A stretch of DNA of 64,000 nucleotides from Parabacteroides acidifaciens (GCF_003363715.1 NZ_QREV01000008.1:71770-135769), one strand, 5' to 3'. Shown: positions 42,851 to 52,267, numbered from the stretch's first letter. Translations and numbers: made by a program. The notes: generated by a model from the letters alone, not told the origin.

Positions 42851-44259
42851 ACGTCTCTACCTGGTTTTAATTGTTCTGCGTCATTGTAGCAAAGTATAGC
42901 GTTTACCAAAGTTGCGGCCAGGTTGCTACCTCCTTTCCGTCCTTCGACAATGAATTTAGGAATGGAGACAAACGGTTTTACCATGTGTTTGGATTCCTGT
43001 ACGTGTACAAAACCGACAGGAGCGGCAATGATGCCGGCGGGTGTGGCTTTCCCTTTCCTTATCAGGTCACAAAGTTCTATCAGCGCCGTGGGCGCATTGC
43101 CAAAAACATATAATGCATCAGGATGTTCACTCGCCGCAAGCCGGATGCCCGCCTGTGTACGGGTAATACCTTTTTCGGCTGCCAAAGCAATGGCGCGTTC
43201 GTCCTGCAAATAACATTTTACTTCGATCCCCATTCGTTGCAAAGCTCCTTTTCGGATGCCGGAAGCGGCCATTGTCACATCGGTGATGATGGTGCGTACT
43301 TCGCCTTGGCTAAACTGCTTGTACAAGGAGGCGACGGCATTGTCGTCGACCCGCAGGATGTTCTCCATGTCGAAATCGGCGGTCGTATGGATAGCGTGGA
43401 GCAGGGCCCACTTCTTGTCGAGCGGGATCTCTTTATTCTTCAGTTCTTTCTCTATCGTGCGGAAACTGCGGATCATGATGTCCTGGCCGATGCCGACATC
43501 CTTGTTCATCTTGATCTCGCCATAGTAGCCACGCGGTGTGATGAACTTGTCGCCTGAGATGTATGACTGGGAGTTCCCGATCAGGATGACCGTAAACATA
43601 TCGACCTGTTCGGGGTCGAACTCGCCAAGTGTAGTCAGATTGACAACCTGCTCCTCACGTCCGGCCTGGCGAACATAACCGACAGGCGTCGTCGGGTCGC
43701 GCTCTTCGAGGAAGAGTTCTTTCAGGCGGTATAACTGCCAATAGCGTCCTTCGCTTTTCGGATTGTAGACGGCTGTCACGAAATCTCCGATAGCTGCCGC
43801 CCGTATGCGTTTCTCGATCCGTTCCCAAGGCGTCATCAGGTCGGAGAGGGAGATGATGCAGAGATCATGCCCGATAGGAGCACCCAAAAGCGAAGCCGCT
43901 TTCTGGAAAGCACTGATGCCGGGCACTACTTCTATCTCTAACTGAGATGCTTCTTGCTTCACGCTCATCTCATAGATCAGCGGAGCCATTCCGTAGATTC
44001 CGGCATCGCCGGAGCTGATCACCGTCACCGTCTTTCCTTCCAAAGCATGTTTGCATGCCTCTTCGGCACGTGCTTTCTCGCGCTTCATCCCGGTGTCGAT
44101 GCACTGGGCGTCCGGACGGACAATATCTTGTATGAATTGAAAGTAATAATTATATCCGATGATGACATCCGACTGCCTGATGGCAGACAATGCCGCCGGT
44201 GTTATATCTTCACGGCTTCCCGGACCGATACCGGCGACAATGATTTTCCCTTTGCTCAT
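42847..44259 (-). CDS. CobJ-CbiC fusion: precorrin-3B C17-methyltransferase and precorrin-8X methylmutase
   Basis: 470 aa from ATG 44259 (MSKGKIIVAGIGPGSRED); the upstream ATG at 44289 is in the open frame but overlaps a -7 box. Residues 1-245 are CobJ/CbiH (SSGDAGIYGMAPLIYE, VVPGISAFQKAAS). Residues about 255-460 are CobH/CbiC (LHAIHTTADFDMENIL with the catalytic His, IITDVTMAASGI, FGNAPTALIEL). CobJ contracts the ring and CbiC moves the methyl group from C11 to C12. First of four overlapping biosynthetic genes. A TACCTTTG box lies at 44287-44294. Confidence 0.9.
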   Translation of the reverse strand: MSKGKIIVAGIGPGSREDITPAALSAIRQSDVIIGYNYYFQFIQDIVRPDAQCIDTGMKREKARAEEACKHALEGKTVTVISSGDAGIYGMAPLIYEMSVKQEASQLEIEVVPGISAFQKAASLLGAPIGHDLCIISLSDLMTPWERIEKRIRAAAIGDFVTAVYNPKSEGRYWQLYRLKELFLEERDPTTPVGYVRQAGREEQVVNLTTLGEFDPEQVDMFTVILIGNSQSYISGDKFITPRGYYGEIKMNKDVGIGQDIMIRSFRTIEKELKNKEIPLDKKWALLHAIHTTADFDMENILRVDDNAVASLYKQFSQGEVRTIITDVTMAASGIRKGALQRMGIEVKCYLQDERAIALAAEKGITRTQAGIRLAASEHPDALYVFGNAPTALIELCDLIRKGKATPAGIIAAPVGFVHVQESKHMVKPFVSIPKFIVEGRKGGSNLAATLVNAILCYNDAEQLKPGRDV

Positions 44260-44286
44260 ATATAATCTGTTTGTAGATAATAGAAG

Positions 44287-44294
44287 CAAAGGTA
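44287..44294 (-). promoter_or_regulatory. -7 box before the corrin biosynthesis genes
   Basis: Reads TACCTTTG on the minus strand, 28 bases before the CobJ-CbiC start and just after the acyl-CoA synthetase stop. No -33 box and no cobalamin riboswitch can be seen in front of this operon. Confidence 0.5.
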
Positions 44295-44304
44295 CGATTT
44301 ATAT

Positions 44305-45969
44305 TTAGTTTTCTTCCGCCGGCTGATACAAATATCGCTTGATACTCCGCTTCGGAGTCTTTTCGAACTCTTCCTGATAGAGCTTGAAACAGGATACTTT
44401 GCTGTACGCCGGCATTTCGGCATTCAGCTGGTCGACGTTCTGCTGCATCAGCCTTTCGATCTCGGAGTGTTGCATGCCGGCCTTGTCCACCTGTTCCCAG
44501 TCCGGATAGATCAGCGCCACCAGTTTGCCGCCTTGCGAGATGATGATGGACTCGGCGACATAAAGCATATTGTTCAGGCGGTCTTCGATCTCTTCGGGGT
44601 AGATATTCTGTCCGTTGGAACTCAGTATCATGCTCTTGCTGCGTCCGCGTATGTAAAGGAAGCCGTCCGCATCGAGCGTCCCTAAGTCGCCGGTGCGCAG
44701 CCAGCCGTCGGGCATCATGACTGCCTTGGTCGCTTCCGGGTTCTTGTAATAACCCAGCATCACATTCATGCCGCGGACCAGTATTTCGCCAACTTCGTTT
44801 TCCGGATCGTTCGAGTCGATCCGTACTTCCATGCGGTCGACGATCCGGCCGACAGAACCTTGTTTGAAAGTGTCCCATTGCTCATACGACACCAGCGGCC
44901 CGCATTCTGTCATGCCATAGCCGACCGTATAGCGGAAGTTGATGGATTTGAGGAATGTTTCCACCTCTTTGTTGATGGCAGCCCCGCCGATCACGATCTC
45001 GCCGAAGTTCCCGCCGAAAGAGTCGTTCAGCTTCTGGGCGATTTTGTCTTTTACCTTCTGGTCTACGTAGGGCACTTTCAGCAGCAGCTTGATAAGCGGC
45101 TTTTCGAGTTCGGGGAATACCTTATTCTTAATAATCTTTTCAATGATAAGCGGAACGGCAAGGATCAGTGCGGGACGAATCGTGGCGAAAGCCTCTGCAA
45201 TGATCTTGGGGCTCGGCGTACGCGTCAGGAAATGGACGTGGCAACCTTTGTTGACGGAGTTCAGCACCTCGAACGCCAACCCGTACATATGCGCCATCGG
45301 CAGCATACAGACGATGTTGTCTCCCGGATGGATGAACGGCAGGCGGTCGTAGGCGAACTGCGTGTTGCTCCACAGGCTGCGATAGGGAATCATGACGCCT
45401 TTGGAAAAGCTGGTTGTTCCCGATGTATAGTTCAAGACCGCTAATTCTTCCGGGTCTTCGACATGATATTTCACGTCTTCGGCCTTGAAAGAGCGCGGAT
45501 ATTTCTTGCCGAAATACTCGTTGATGCGGTCACGCACGGTGCGGACCTCCTTGTTTTTACAGTCGATGATGGAGAAGTTGTCCAGCATCATGAAAAGTCT
45601 GACCTCCGGCATCATCTTTTCGTTCATATTCTCCCAGTTGTTGGAACCCGCCAGTACGGCTTTCGCTCCCGAATGGTTGACGATATGGTGGATGTTATCC
45701 GGCTTGAACTCATGCAGGATCGGCACGGCAACAGCTCCGTAGGCAAGTATCCCGAAGAAGCAGATCGCCCAGTTGGACGAGTTGCGCCCGACGATGGCCA
45801 CTTTGTCGCCTTTCTTGATACCGGCATGTTCCAGCAGGATGTGGAACTTCTCTATCCGGCGGGCAACGTCTTTGAAATGGTAAGTATGTCCATTGTAATC
45901 GGAGAAAGCGGGGAGGTCCCAATGCTCCTTGATGCTTCTCTCTATAAGGCCTAAGAAACGATTATCCAT
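44305..45969 (-). CDS. Long-chain fatty-acid-CoA ligase-type AMP-binding enzyme
   Basis: 554 aa. AMP-binding motifs: LNYTSGTTSFSKGVMI (P-loop), YTVGYGMTECGPLVS, GWLRTGDLGTLD and the C-terminal RGRSKSMILSSNGQNIYPEEIE hinge. Forms acyl-adenylate and then acyl-CoA, probably for phospholipid synthesis because Bacteroides generally lack full beta-oxidation. The canonical C-terminal catalytic Lys region (FEKTPKRSIKRYLY) is present. Cytosolic or membrane-associated, with no span. It has its own -7 box upstream. Confidence 0.88.
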   Translation of the reverse strand: MDNRFLGLIERSIKEHWDLPAFSDYNGHTYHFKDVARRIEKFHILLEHAGIKKGDKVAIVGRNSSNWAICFFGILAYGAVAVPILHEFKPDNIHHIVNHSGAKAVLAGSNNWENMNEKMMPEVRLFMMLDNFSIIDCKNKEVRTVRDRINEYFGKKYPRSFKAEDVKYHVEDPEELAVLNYTSGTTSFSKGVMIPYRSLWSNTQFAYDRLPFIHPGDNIVCMLPMAHMYGLAFEVLNSVNKGCHVHFLTRTPSPKIIAEAFATIRPALILAVPLIIEKIIKNKVFPELEKPLIKLLLKVPYVDQKVKDKIAQKLNDSFGGNFGEIVIGGAAINKEVETFLKSINFRYTVGYGMTECGPLVSYEQWDTFKQGSVGRIVDRMEVRIDSNDPENEVGEILVRGMNVMLGYYKNPEATKAVMMPDGWLRTGDLGTLDADGFLYIRGRSKSMILSSNGQNIYPEEIEDRLNNMLYVAESIIISQGGKLVALIYPDWEQVDKAGMQHSEIERLMQQNVDQLNAEMPAYSKVSCFKLYQEEFEKTPKRSIKRYLYQPAEEN

Positions 45970-46014
45970 ATTGATACAGTTTTAAAAAGAACCGGGAATC
46001 CCGGGAGAATGTTG

Positions 46015-46022
46015 CAAAGATA
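46015..46022 (-). promoter_or_regulatory. -7 box of the acyl-CoA ligase gene
   Basis: TATCTTTG on the minus strand, 46 bases before the ATG. The tandem repeats at 46050-46120 lie just upstream of it. Confidence 0.55.
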
Positions 46023-46040
46023 ACAAAGAAACAAAAATTC

Positions 46041-46120
46041 CATAGGCAGGGAACAAAAGTTTCATGCCTATGGAACAAAAGTTTCATGCCGAGGAAACAA
46101 AAGTTTCACGCCGAGGAAAC
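46041..46120. repeat. 22-bp tandem repeats with a hairpin, between DUF1080 and acyl-CoA ligase genes
   Basis: Three near-identical units with the core GGAACAAAAGTTTCATGCC (46050-46071, 46072-46092, 46093-46114) and the start of a fourth (46115-46120). The first unit lies inside a perfect hairpin with arms CATAGGCA (46041-46048) and TGCCTATG (46065-46072). The block is immediately downstream of the DUF1080 stop and upstream of the ligase promoter. Confidence 0.85.
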
Positions 46121-46133
46121 TATTTTAATCTGC

Positions 46134-46787
46134 TTACCAGGGAGTGACCGTTACGTTACGGAACTGCACTTCCTTACCTTCGCTCTGCAGGCCGATGTAA
46201 CCTTCTTTCACCTTGTTTGTGCCGGTGTTTTGATAAACGCCGTTGATGTAAACCGTGATGACGCCGTCTTTCACGAAGATATTCGCTTCGTTCCATTCTC
46301 CGGCAGGCTTTTCGCTGTCCGGATTGCTCTTCCGTACGACGGGGAAGCCTGGGCGCGGTTCTCCCGGTTTGCCCTGGTATTCGGCCAGGTCGGAACCTCC
46401 CAGAAGAACGAAGTCGCCGGCGTTATCCTTCATCAGGTTACACTCGATGCCGTTCGGGAACGGGTTCTTCGGATCTTCGATCAGCAGGAAGATACCGCTG
46501 TTAGCCTTTTCCTTACCGTTCGGCCAGCGATATTCCACGTGCAGCTTATAGTTGCCATATTTCTCTTTTGTGTACATATATCCGAATGGCTGTCCTGTAA
46601 TGTTGATGACACCGTCTTTTACAGAATATACCTGGTCGGCGGGGACAGAATTCTTGTCGACAACGAAGTTCCAGCCCGAAAGGTCTTTCCCGTTGAACAA
46701 CTTGGTCGTTTTCTGCGCACTCGCTTCACTTCCGAAGCACAAAAAGGCGGCAGCCATTACTGCCATTGCTAACATTCTTTTTTTCAT
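46134..46787 (-). CDS. DUF1080 (3-keto-disaccharide hydrolase-like) exported protein
   Basis: 217 aa with signal peptide MKKRMLAMAVMAAAFLCFGSEASAQ (cut after ASA). The mature part is a concanavalin-like beta sandwich: KLFNGKDLSGWNF, the family hallmark, then YGNYKLHVEYRWPN, ANSGIFLLI, NGIECNLMKDNAGDF and the closing EGYIGLQSEGKEVQFRNVTV. Known members bind or hydrolyse 3-keto-glycosides; others are only presumed sugar-binding. Periplasmic or surface. It stands alone, followed by the tandem repeats. Confidence 0.88.
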   Translation of the reverse strand: MKKRMLAMAVMAAAFLCFGSEASAQKTTKLFNGKDLSGWNFVVDKNSVPADQVYSVKDGVINITGQPFGYMYTKEKYGNYKLHVEYRWPNGKEKANSGIFLLIEDPKNPFPNGIECNLMKDNAGDFVLLGGSDLAEYQGKPGEPRPGFPVVRKSNPDSEKPAGEWNEANIFVKDGVITVYINGVYQNTGTNKVKEGYIGLQSEGKEVQFRNVTVTPW

Positions 46788-46811
46788 GGTCTTACAAAAT
46801 TATAAATGTGA

Positions 46812-48500
46812 TTAATCAACAATAAGTTTACGGTAACGGACACGTTTCGGTTCGACATCACCCAATTGCTTGCGCTTGTATTCTTCGTACTCCGAATAAG
46901 AGCCTTCGTAGAACACGACATTGGAATCTCCTTCGAACGAAAGGATATGTGTACAGATGCGGTCCAGGAACCAGCGGTCGTGCGAAACGACAACGGCACA
47001 GCCTGCGAAGTTTTCCAATCCTTCTTCCAGCGCGCGGAGCGTGTTCACGTCGATATCGTTGGTCGGTTCGTCGAGCAACAGGACGTTTGCCTCCGCCTTC
47101 AGCGTGAGGGCGAGGTGCAGGCGGTTTCGCTCACCACCGGAAAGCACGCCGCAGAGTTTTTCCTGGTCGGCCCCGGCAAAGTTGAATTTGGAAAGATAGG
47201 CGCGCGAGTTGATCTCCTTGCCGCCGACGCGGATAAATTCTTGTCCGCTGGAAACAACCTGATAGACCGTCTTGTTCGGGTCGATATCTTTGTGCGTCTG
47301 GTCGGCATAACCGACTGTCACAGTTTCACCCACTTCGAAAGTTCCCTTGTCGATGCTTTCCATGCCCATGATCATCTTGAACAGGGTGGTTTTACCGGCG
47401 CCGTTCGGACCGATCACGCCGACGATGCCGTTAGGCGGCAGCATGAAGTTGAGGTCGTCAAACAGCAGTTTGTCGCCGAATGCCTTTGCCACGTGTTGGG
47501 CTTCGATCACCTTGTTGCCTAATCGCGGACCGTTCGGGATGAAGATTTCCAACTTGGCTTCCCGCTCTCTCTGGTCTTCGTTCAGAAGGGCTTCGTAAGA
47601 GTTCAGACGGGCTTTGCCTTTTGCCTGGCGGGCTTTCGGGGCCATATTGATCCATTCCAACTCGCGTTCGAGCGTCTTACGCCGCTTGCTGGCCTGCTTT
47701 TCCTCCTGTGCCATGCGTTTTGTCTTCTGGTCCAGCCAGGAAGAATAGTTGCCTTTCCAAGGAATGCCTTCGCCGCGGTCCAGTTCGAGAATCCATCCGG
47801 CTACGTGGTCGAGGAAGTAACGGTCGTGCGTGATACAGATAACCGTACCTGCATATTGTTGAAGATGCTGTTCCAGCCAGTCGATCGACTCGGCGTCCAA
47901 ATGGTTGGTCGGCTCGTCCAGCAGCAATACGTCCGGCTGTTGCAGCAGCAGGCGGCAAAGGGCTACGCGGCGGCGTTCACCACCTGAGAGCGTGTCGACA
48001 ACCTGATCTTCGGGCGGACAGCGCAGGGCGTCCATCGCCCGTTCCAGTCGGCTGTCGAGGTTCCATGCGTCTGTTGCATCTATCTTATCTTGCAGTTCGG
48101 CCTGACGGTTGATCAGTGCATCCATCTTGTCCGGATCTTCCAGCACTTCGGGATCGCCGAACTTTTCGTTTACTTCTTCAAACTCCTTGAGGGTGTCCAC
48201 AATCTCCTGTACGCCTTCCTGCACGATTTCCTTCACCGTCTTGCCCGGTTCCAGCTTCGGGTCTTGTTCCAGATAGCCCACGGAATAGCCCGGAGAGAAA
48301 ACAACTTCTCCCTGGTATTCTTTTTCAATGCCTGCAATAATTTTAAGCAGTGTGGATTTACCGGAACCGTTCAAACCGATGATCCCGATCTTCGCTCCAT
48401 AGAAAAAGGACAGGTAAATATTTTTCAATACTTGTTTCTGAGGCGGAAAGGTCTTGCTCACTCCCACCATCGAGAAAATAATTTTCTTGTCGTCTGCCAT
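46812..48500 (-). CDS. ettA: EttA, energy-dependent translational throttle ABC-F protein
   Basis: 562 aa with two ABC domains: Walker A GLNGSGKST and GPNGAGKTT; signatures LSGGERRRVAL and LSGGERNRLHL; Walker B LLLDEPTNHLDAESIDWLEQ and LLLDEPTNDIDVNTLRALEE. The linker (about 245-310) is Lys/Arg-rich (KTKRMAQEEKQASKRRKTLE) and binds the ribosome. No membrane span. Known: EttA acts in the ribosomal E site and gates elongation according to ATP/ADP. The length and the short arm domain fit EttA rather than resistance-type ABC-F proteins. Confidence 0.92.
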   Translation of the reverse strand: MADDKKIIFSMVGVSKTFPPQKQVLKNIYLSFFYGAKIGIIGLNGSGKSTLLKIIAGIEKEYQGEVVFSPGYSVGYLEQDPKLEPGKTVKEIVQEGVQEIVDTLKEFEEVNEKFGDPEVLEDPDKMDALINRQAELQDKIDATDAWNLDSRLERAMDALRCPPEDQVVDTLSGGERRRVALCRLLLQQPDVLLLDEPTNHLDAESIDWLEQHLQQYAGTVICITHDRYFLDHVAGWILELDRGEGIPWKGNYSSWLDQKTKRMAQEEKQASKRRKTLERELEWINMAPKARQAKGKARLNSYEALLNEDQREREAKLEIFIPNGPRLGNKVIEAQHVAKAFGDKLLFDDLNFMLPPNGIVGVIGPNGAGKTTLFKMIMGMESIDKGTFEVGETVTVGYADQTHKDIDPNKTVYQVVSSGQEFIRVGGKEINSRAYLSKFNFAGADQEKLCGVLSGGERNRLHLALTLKAEANVLLLDEPTNDIDVNTLRALEEGLENFAGCAVVVSHDRWFLDRICTHILSFEGDSNVVFYEGSYSEYEEYKRKQLGDVEPKRVRYRKLIVD

Positions 48501-48727
48501 ATTATAATTGATATGTATTTATATGATTATTGTTGTTCGTGGACAAACTTACTAAAATATCTTCATAGTTCATATATGTCGGATGAAAATAGCGTGTATT
48601 AGTGGTTCTCGTATACCTCTTCAGCCAGAATGATGCGTGCGCTTTTTTTGAATATGTCATACAGCCATATACGAGCTTTTTCATTATCTTTGCTTCCGGA
48701 AGTTAAAAAGAAGAAAGGATAACAGTT

Positions 48728-49003
48728 ATGAAAGCAACAATATCATTAGAAGGAATCTGGAAGTTTCTACAGTCTTTATCTTTAAGTGCTAACAATAAGG
48801 AGTGGCTAGGTGAAAAACTACTTGAAGAAGCGCGAAAAGAGAAGGCAGAAAAACAGGAATCTTATGAAGATTTCATTTGGAATATGTGCGGTGCCTGGAA
48901 AGATGATCCGCGTACAACGGAGGAAATCATAAAAGATATCCGCAGTTCTCATCAGTTTGGAGTGACACGTCATATAATGCCTTTGGATGATGAAGAAAAG
49001 TAA
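48728..49003 (+). CDS. Probable antitoxin of a VapC-type pair
   Basis: 91 aa, acidic, helical (WLGEKLLEEARKEKAEKQESYEDFIW). No known DNA-binding motif is clear. Its stop overlaps the toxin start by 17 bases, the usual layout of antitoxin-toxin operons. A TATCTTTG box stands at 48684-48691. Identity is by position. Confidence 0.65.
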   Translation: MKATISLEGIWKFLQSLSLSANNKEWLGEKLLEEARKEKAEKQESYEDFIWNMCGAWKDDPRTTEEIIKDIRSSHQFGVTRHIMPLDDEEK

Positions 49004-49397
49004 GTATTTATTAGATACCAACATTTGCATAGCTTTGCTTCGAGGAAACGAAGATGTTGCGCAAAAACTGATCAAGATAGGTGAAGGAAACTGTTGTTTG
49101 TCAGTGATTACACTCTATGAATTAATGTTTGGTGCATATTATTCCAGACATGAAGATCGGGAGGTCCCCAAAGTAAAGACTTTTACCGGTCGTTTCCCGA
49201 TTGTCTCATTACTGGATTTTGCAGAGGATTATGCTAAGATGAAAACGCTATTGCGTTCAGATGGAGTAATGATTGATGAATTTGATTTATTGATAGCTGC
49301 TACAGCTTTATCCGGTAATTACATATTGGTTACAGATAATTTGAAACATTTTCAGAGAATAAAAGGTCTATCTTTAGAGAATTGGATAAATCGTTGA
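48987..49397 (+). CDS. vapC: VapC-type PIN-domain toxin
   Basis: 136 aa. PIN-domain acids are in YLLDTNICIALL (first Asp), SVITLYELMFGA (Glu), and DEFDLLIAATAL with ILVTDNLKHF (later Asps). Such toxins are Mg-dependent ribonucleases that cut tRNA or rRNA. All catalytic acids look present. ATGATG start inside the antitoxin gene. It ends before the MFS terminator. The pair lies in otherwise core chromosome. Confidence 0.88.
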   Translation: MMKKSKYLLDTNICIALLRGNEDVAQKLIKIGEGNCCLSVITLYELMFGAYYSRHEDREVPKVKTFTGRFPIVSLLDFAEDYAKMKTLLRSDGVMIDEFDLLIAATALSGNYILVTDNLKHFQRIKGLSLENWINR

Positions 49398-49423
49398 TTA
49401 CTCTTTTTCTCCTCCCCCTTAAA

Positions 49424-49461
49424 AAGATCGTCCCGCCTGGCCCCGTGCTACAAGCGGGACG
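49424..49461 (-). terminator. Terminator of the MFS transporter gene
   Basis: Arms CGTCCCGC (49429-49436) and GCGGGACG (49454-49461); on the minus strand the stem is followed by ATCTTTTT. Confidence 0.8.
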
Positions 49462-49494
49462 TTCCTATTAACACATCCCCTTTCTTATAATTAA

Positions 49495-50937
49495 TTACCT
49501 TTGTCCTTCGCCGATCATCTCTTCAGCCAGGACGATGTCTGCGTCCTTCTGGATGTTCGGGAGTTCGAGGCCGTAACCTTTGATGCGGTCTTCGCGTTTC
49601 AGCAGCAGGGAGATGAAAAGCGCCAGAATGCCGAAGCAGGTGAAGATCATCATCGGGATCATATAGTTGTAAGTCGGTTTACCGTCTACCATGCCGGTAA
49701 TACAGTATTTGTCCAGTACGATGCCGATCATATACGGAACGCCCATCAGTCCCCAGTTCTGTACCCAGAAAATCAGTGCATATGCCGTGCCCAACTTGTT
49801 TTCCGGAATGATCTTCGGAACAGAAGGCCACATGGCGGAAGGAACCAACGAGAAAGCGATACCTAACAGGATGATGAGGCAGAGTGCCACAATCCAGTTA
49901 TTCAGCATCGGGATGGAGAACATACAGTGAATGAAGATCAGCATAACAGAGCCGATAATCATAATAGTCGCCCCTTTCCCTTTACGGTCGTAAAGGTTAC
50001 CGAAGAACGGAGTCAGCAGGATGTTTCCGAAAGGCAATAACGCCGGGATGACGCCCGACCATTCCGGGTCGATACCAAACTTATTGATCATCAGGTTCGG
50101 TGCATATTTTAGGAAGGGGAATACAGCGGAATAGAACAATACGCAAAGCAACGCCATATACCAGAAGCCTTTCAGCGTGATGATATCCAGTATGTCGCCG
50201 AAACGGAACGGCTCTTCGGCTTCTTCTTCGCCTGTGGCGGCGGCAGCGTCTTCCACATCACGTCTCTTATCCATGACAACAAAGACGATGAATGAAATCA
50301 AACCGATGCAAAGCAGGATCAGTCCGATAAAGATCGGCATACTGATAGAGTTGCCGAATGCGCGGCTTAACAGCGGGGTAATACCGATTGCCAATCCCGT
50401 ACCGATACGGGCGCAAGCCATTTCGAGTCCCATTGCCAAAGCCATTTCCTTGCCTTTGAACCATTTGACTATAATCTTTGAAACGGTAATACCGGCGATC
50501 TCAACCCCAACGCCAAACAAGGCATAGCCAAGTGAAGCGACCAGCAGCGGATAGCCCCATTCCGTACCGAAGATAGAAACTGTTTCGCCACCGAAATCGT
50601 GCGATACGCCGAACCATTTGATAAATACGCCGACAAGCATGATGCTGGTTGCCATAACTCCGGTGAAACGTACGCCCATCTTGTCCAGGATCATTCCGCC
50701 GAAGATAAGCATCAGGAAGAATACGTTGAACCAGCCATAGGCACTGGTGAATTTGCCGTATTCATTGGCTGTCCATCCTAATCCTCCACCATCGACCGGT
50801 GTTTGCAATAAGTCCTGAAGCGGAGCCATCATATCTGTGATGAAGTATCCGCAGAGCATTGTAAATGCAACGAGCGCCAATACAGCCCATCGTGCTGTCT
50901 TTGATTCGCTCAGTTTTCTCTGAATTTGTTCTGTCAT
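49495..50937 (-). CDS. MFS transporter, 12 spans
   Basis: 480 aa. Twelve hydrophobic segments with a cytoplasmic loop of acidic residues after the sixth (DKRRDVEDAAAATGEEEAEE). MFS loop motif GMILDKMGVRF between spans 2 and 3 and the second-half equivalent GNLYDRKGKGA. The family resembles OFA/sialate-type anion:H+ symporters, but the substrate cannot be read from sequence. It is single, with its own terminator, near folC. Confidence 0.85.
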   Translation of the reverse strand: MTEQIQRKLSESKTARWAVLALVAFTMLCGYFITDMMAPLQDLLQTPVDGGGLGWTANEYGKFTSAYGWFNVFFLMLIFGGMILDKMGVRFTGVMATSIMLVGVFIKWFGVSHDFGGETVSIFGTEWGYPLLVASLGYALFGVGVEIAGITVSKIIVKWFKGKEMALAMGLEMACARIGTGLAIGITPLLSRAFGNSISMPIFIGLILLCIGLISFIVFVVMDKRRDVEDAAAATGEEEAEEPFRFGDILDIITLKGFWYMALLCVLFYSAVFPFLKYAPNLMINKFGIDPEWSGVIPALLPFGNILLTPFFGNLYDRKGKGATIMIIGSVMLIFIHCMFSIPMLNNWIVALCLIILLGIAFSLVPSAMWPSVPKIIPENKLGTAYALIFWVQNWGLMGVPYMIGIVLDKYCITGMVDGKPTYNYMIPMMIFTCFGILALFISLLLKREDRIKGYGLELPNIQKDADIVLAEEMIGEGQR

Positions 50938-50965
50938 GATATTTGTTTATTGAATTAAGTTATTA

Positions 50966-52267
50966 TTATCCTTTGATGAACAGGGGCAAGGCGTCGGCAA
51001 CGACAAAGGTGCTGCCGCCAATAAAAATCGTGTCGTTTTGCCCGGCGCGTGCCAGCGCTTTCTCTACGGCTTCCGGAACAGAATTGCATACGACACCCGA
51101 CAGTCCGTGCCGGATGGCCAGCGCAGCGAAGTCTTTTGCCGGCATTGCCCGTTGTACGGACGCTTGGGTGAAGAAGTAAAATGCTTCCTTCGGCATCAGT
51201 TCGAGCACACCGTTGATGTCTTTGTCGTTGACCATGCCGACGATCATATATAGTTGCTTGTGTTGCGTGATCTCTTCTTCCAGTTGGATGTTCAGGTATT
51301 GCCAGCCTCCGACATTGTGCCCGGTGTCGCATACGACCTTCGGGCTTTCCTGCAAGACTTGCCAGCGTCCCATCAGGCCTGTCAGTTCGACGACGTGTTC
51401 AAATCCTTCGCGGATTGCTTCCACGGGTATGTTGACTCCGGACGCTTTTAGCAGGTCGATGGCTCCCAATACGGTTGTTGCATTCCTGAACTGTACGACA
51501 CCGCCTAACTGTCCGGACAATTGTCCGTATTCTGTCGAGTCCAGATGCCATTTGCCGGTCTCCGTCAGGTAGGATTCTTTCAGATATTCTTTGTCTTGTG
51601 CAAAAAGAACTTGCGTACCGGCTTTGTCTGCGGCATCCAAAAAGACCTGTGCTACGCTGTGGTGGTCTGCCTCGCCGATCAGTGCAGGAACATCTTTTTT
51701 GATGATGCCGGCTTTCTCGAAGGCAATCTTTTCGACCGTGTCGCCCAAAAATTGCGTATGGTCCAGGCTGATATTCGTGATTACGCTTAGGATCGGAGTG
51801 ATGATATTCGTACTGTCTAACCGCCCTCCCAAACCTACTTCGATCACGGCATAGTCCACTTCCTCCGTACGGAAATAATCGAAAGCCATGCTGGAAGTCA
51901 GTTCAAAGAAAGAAGGATGGAGAGGCTCGAAGAATGAGCGGTGGCGTTCTACAAAATCTATAACATATTCCTGGGATATCTTTTGCCCGTTCACCCGGAT
52001 ACGTTCGCGAAAATCGATCAGGTGCGGGGAGGTGTACAGTCCGACTTTATATCCCGACTGCCGTAGAATAGCTGCCAGCAGATGGCTGACGGAACCTTTT
52101 CCGTTTGTTCCTGCGACATGGATTGTCTTATAGGCTTTATGCGGGTTGCCTAAATAATCATCCAGTGCGATGCTGGTTCCCAGTCCGGGTTTGTAAGCTG
52201 AAGGTCCGGCATTCTGAAATACAGGAATGCTGGTATATAGATAGTGTAGCGTTTCTTCGTACGTCAT
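50966..52267 (-). CDS. folC: FolC, folylpolyglutamate/dihydrofolate synthase
   Basis: 433 aa from ATG 52267 (MTYEETLHYLYTSIPVFQ); the open frame begins at 52303. Mur ligase-type fold with ATP loop VAGTNGKGSVSHLLAAIL, the loop SPHLIDFRERIRVNG, FELTSSMAF, EVGLGGRLDSTNII and ISLDHTQFLGDTVEKIAFEKAGI (carbamylated-Lys region). Adds glutamate to dihydropteroate and to folates. Full length and intact. A -7 box TAACTTTG lies at 52289-52296. Confidence 0.93.
   Translation of the reverse strand: MTYEETLHYLYTSIPVFQNAGPSAYKPGLGTSIALDDYLGNPHKAYKTIHVAGTNGKGSVSHLLAAILRQSGYKVGLYTSPHLIDFRERIRVNGQKISQEYVIDFVERHRSFFEPLHPSFFELTSSMAFDYFRTEEVDYAVIEVGLGGRLDSTNIITPILSVITNISLDHTQFLGDTVEKIAFEKAGIIKKDVPALIGEADHHSVAQVFLDAADKAGTQVLFAQDKEYLKESYLTETGKWHLDSTEYGQLSGQLGGVVQFRNATTVLGAIDLLKASGVNIPVEAIREGFEHVVELTGLMGRWQVLQESPKVVCDTGHNVGGWQYLNIQLEEEITQHKQLYMIVGMVNDKDINGVLELMPKEAFYFFTQASVQRAMPAKDFAALAIRHGLSGVVCNSVPEAVEKALARAGQNDTIFIGGSTFVVADALPLFIKG

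Noticed and set aside
44210..44878. 222-codon minus-strand frame overlapping the acyl-CoA ligase gene
   Set aside because: Same strand, other frame, of a gene with all AMP-binding motifs; the composition is Arg/His-rich.
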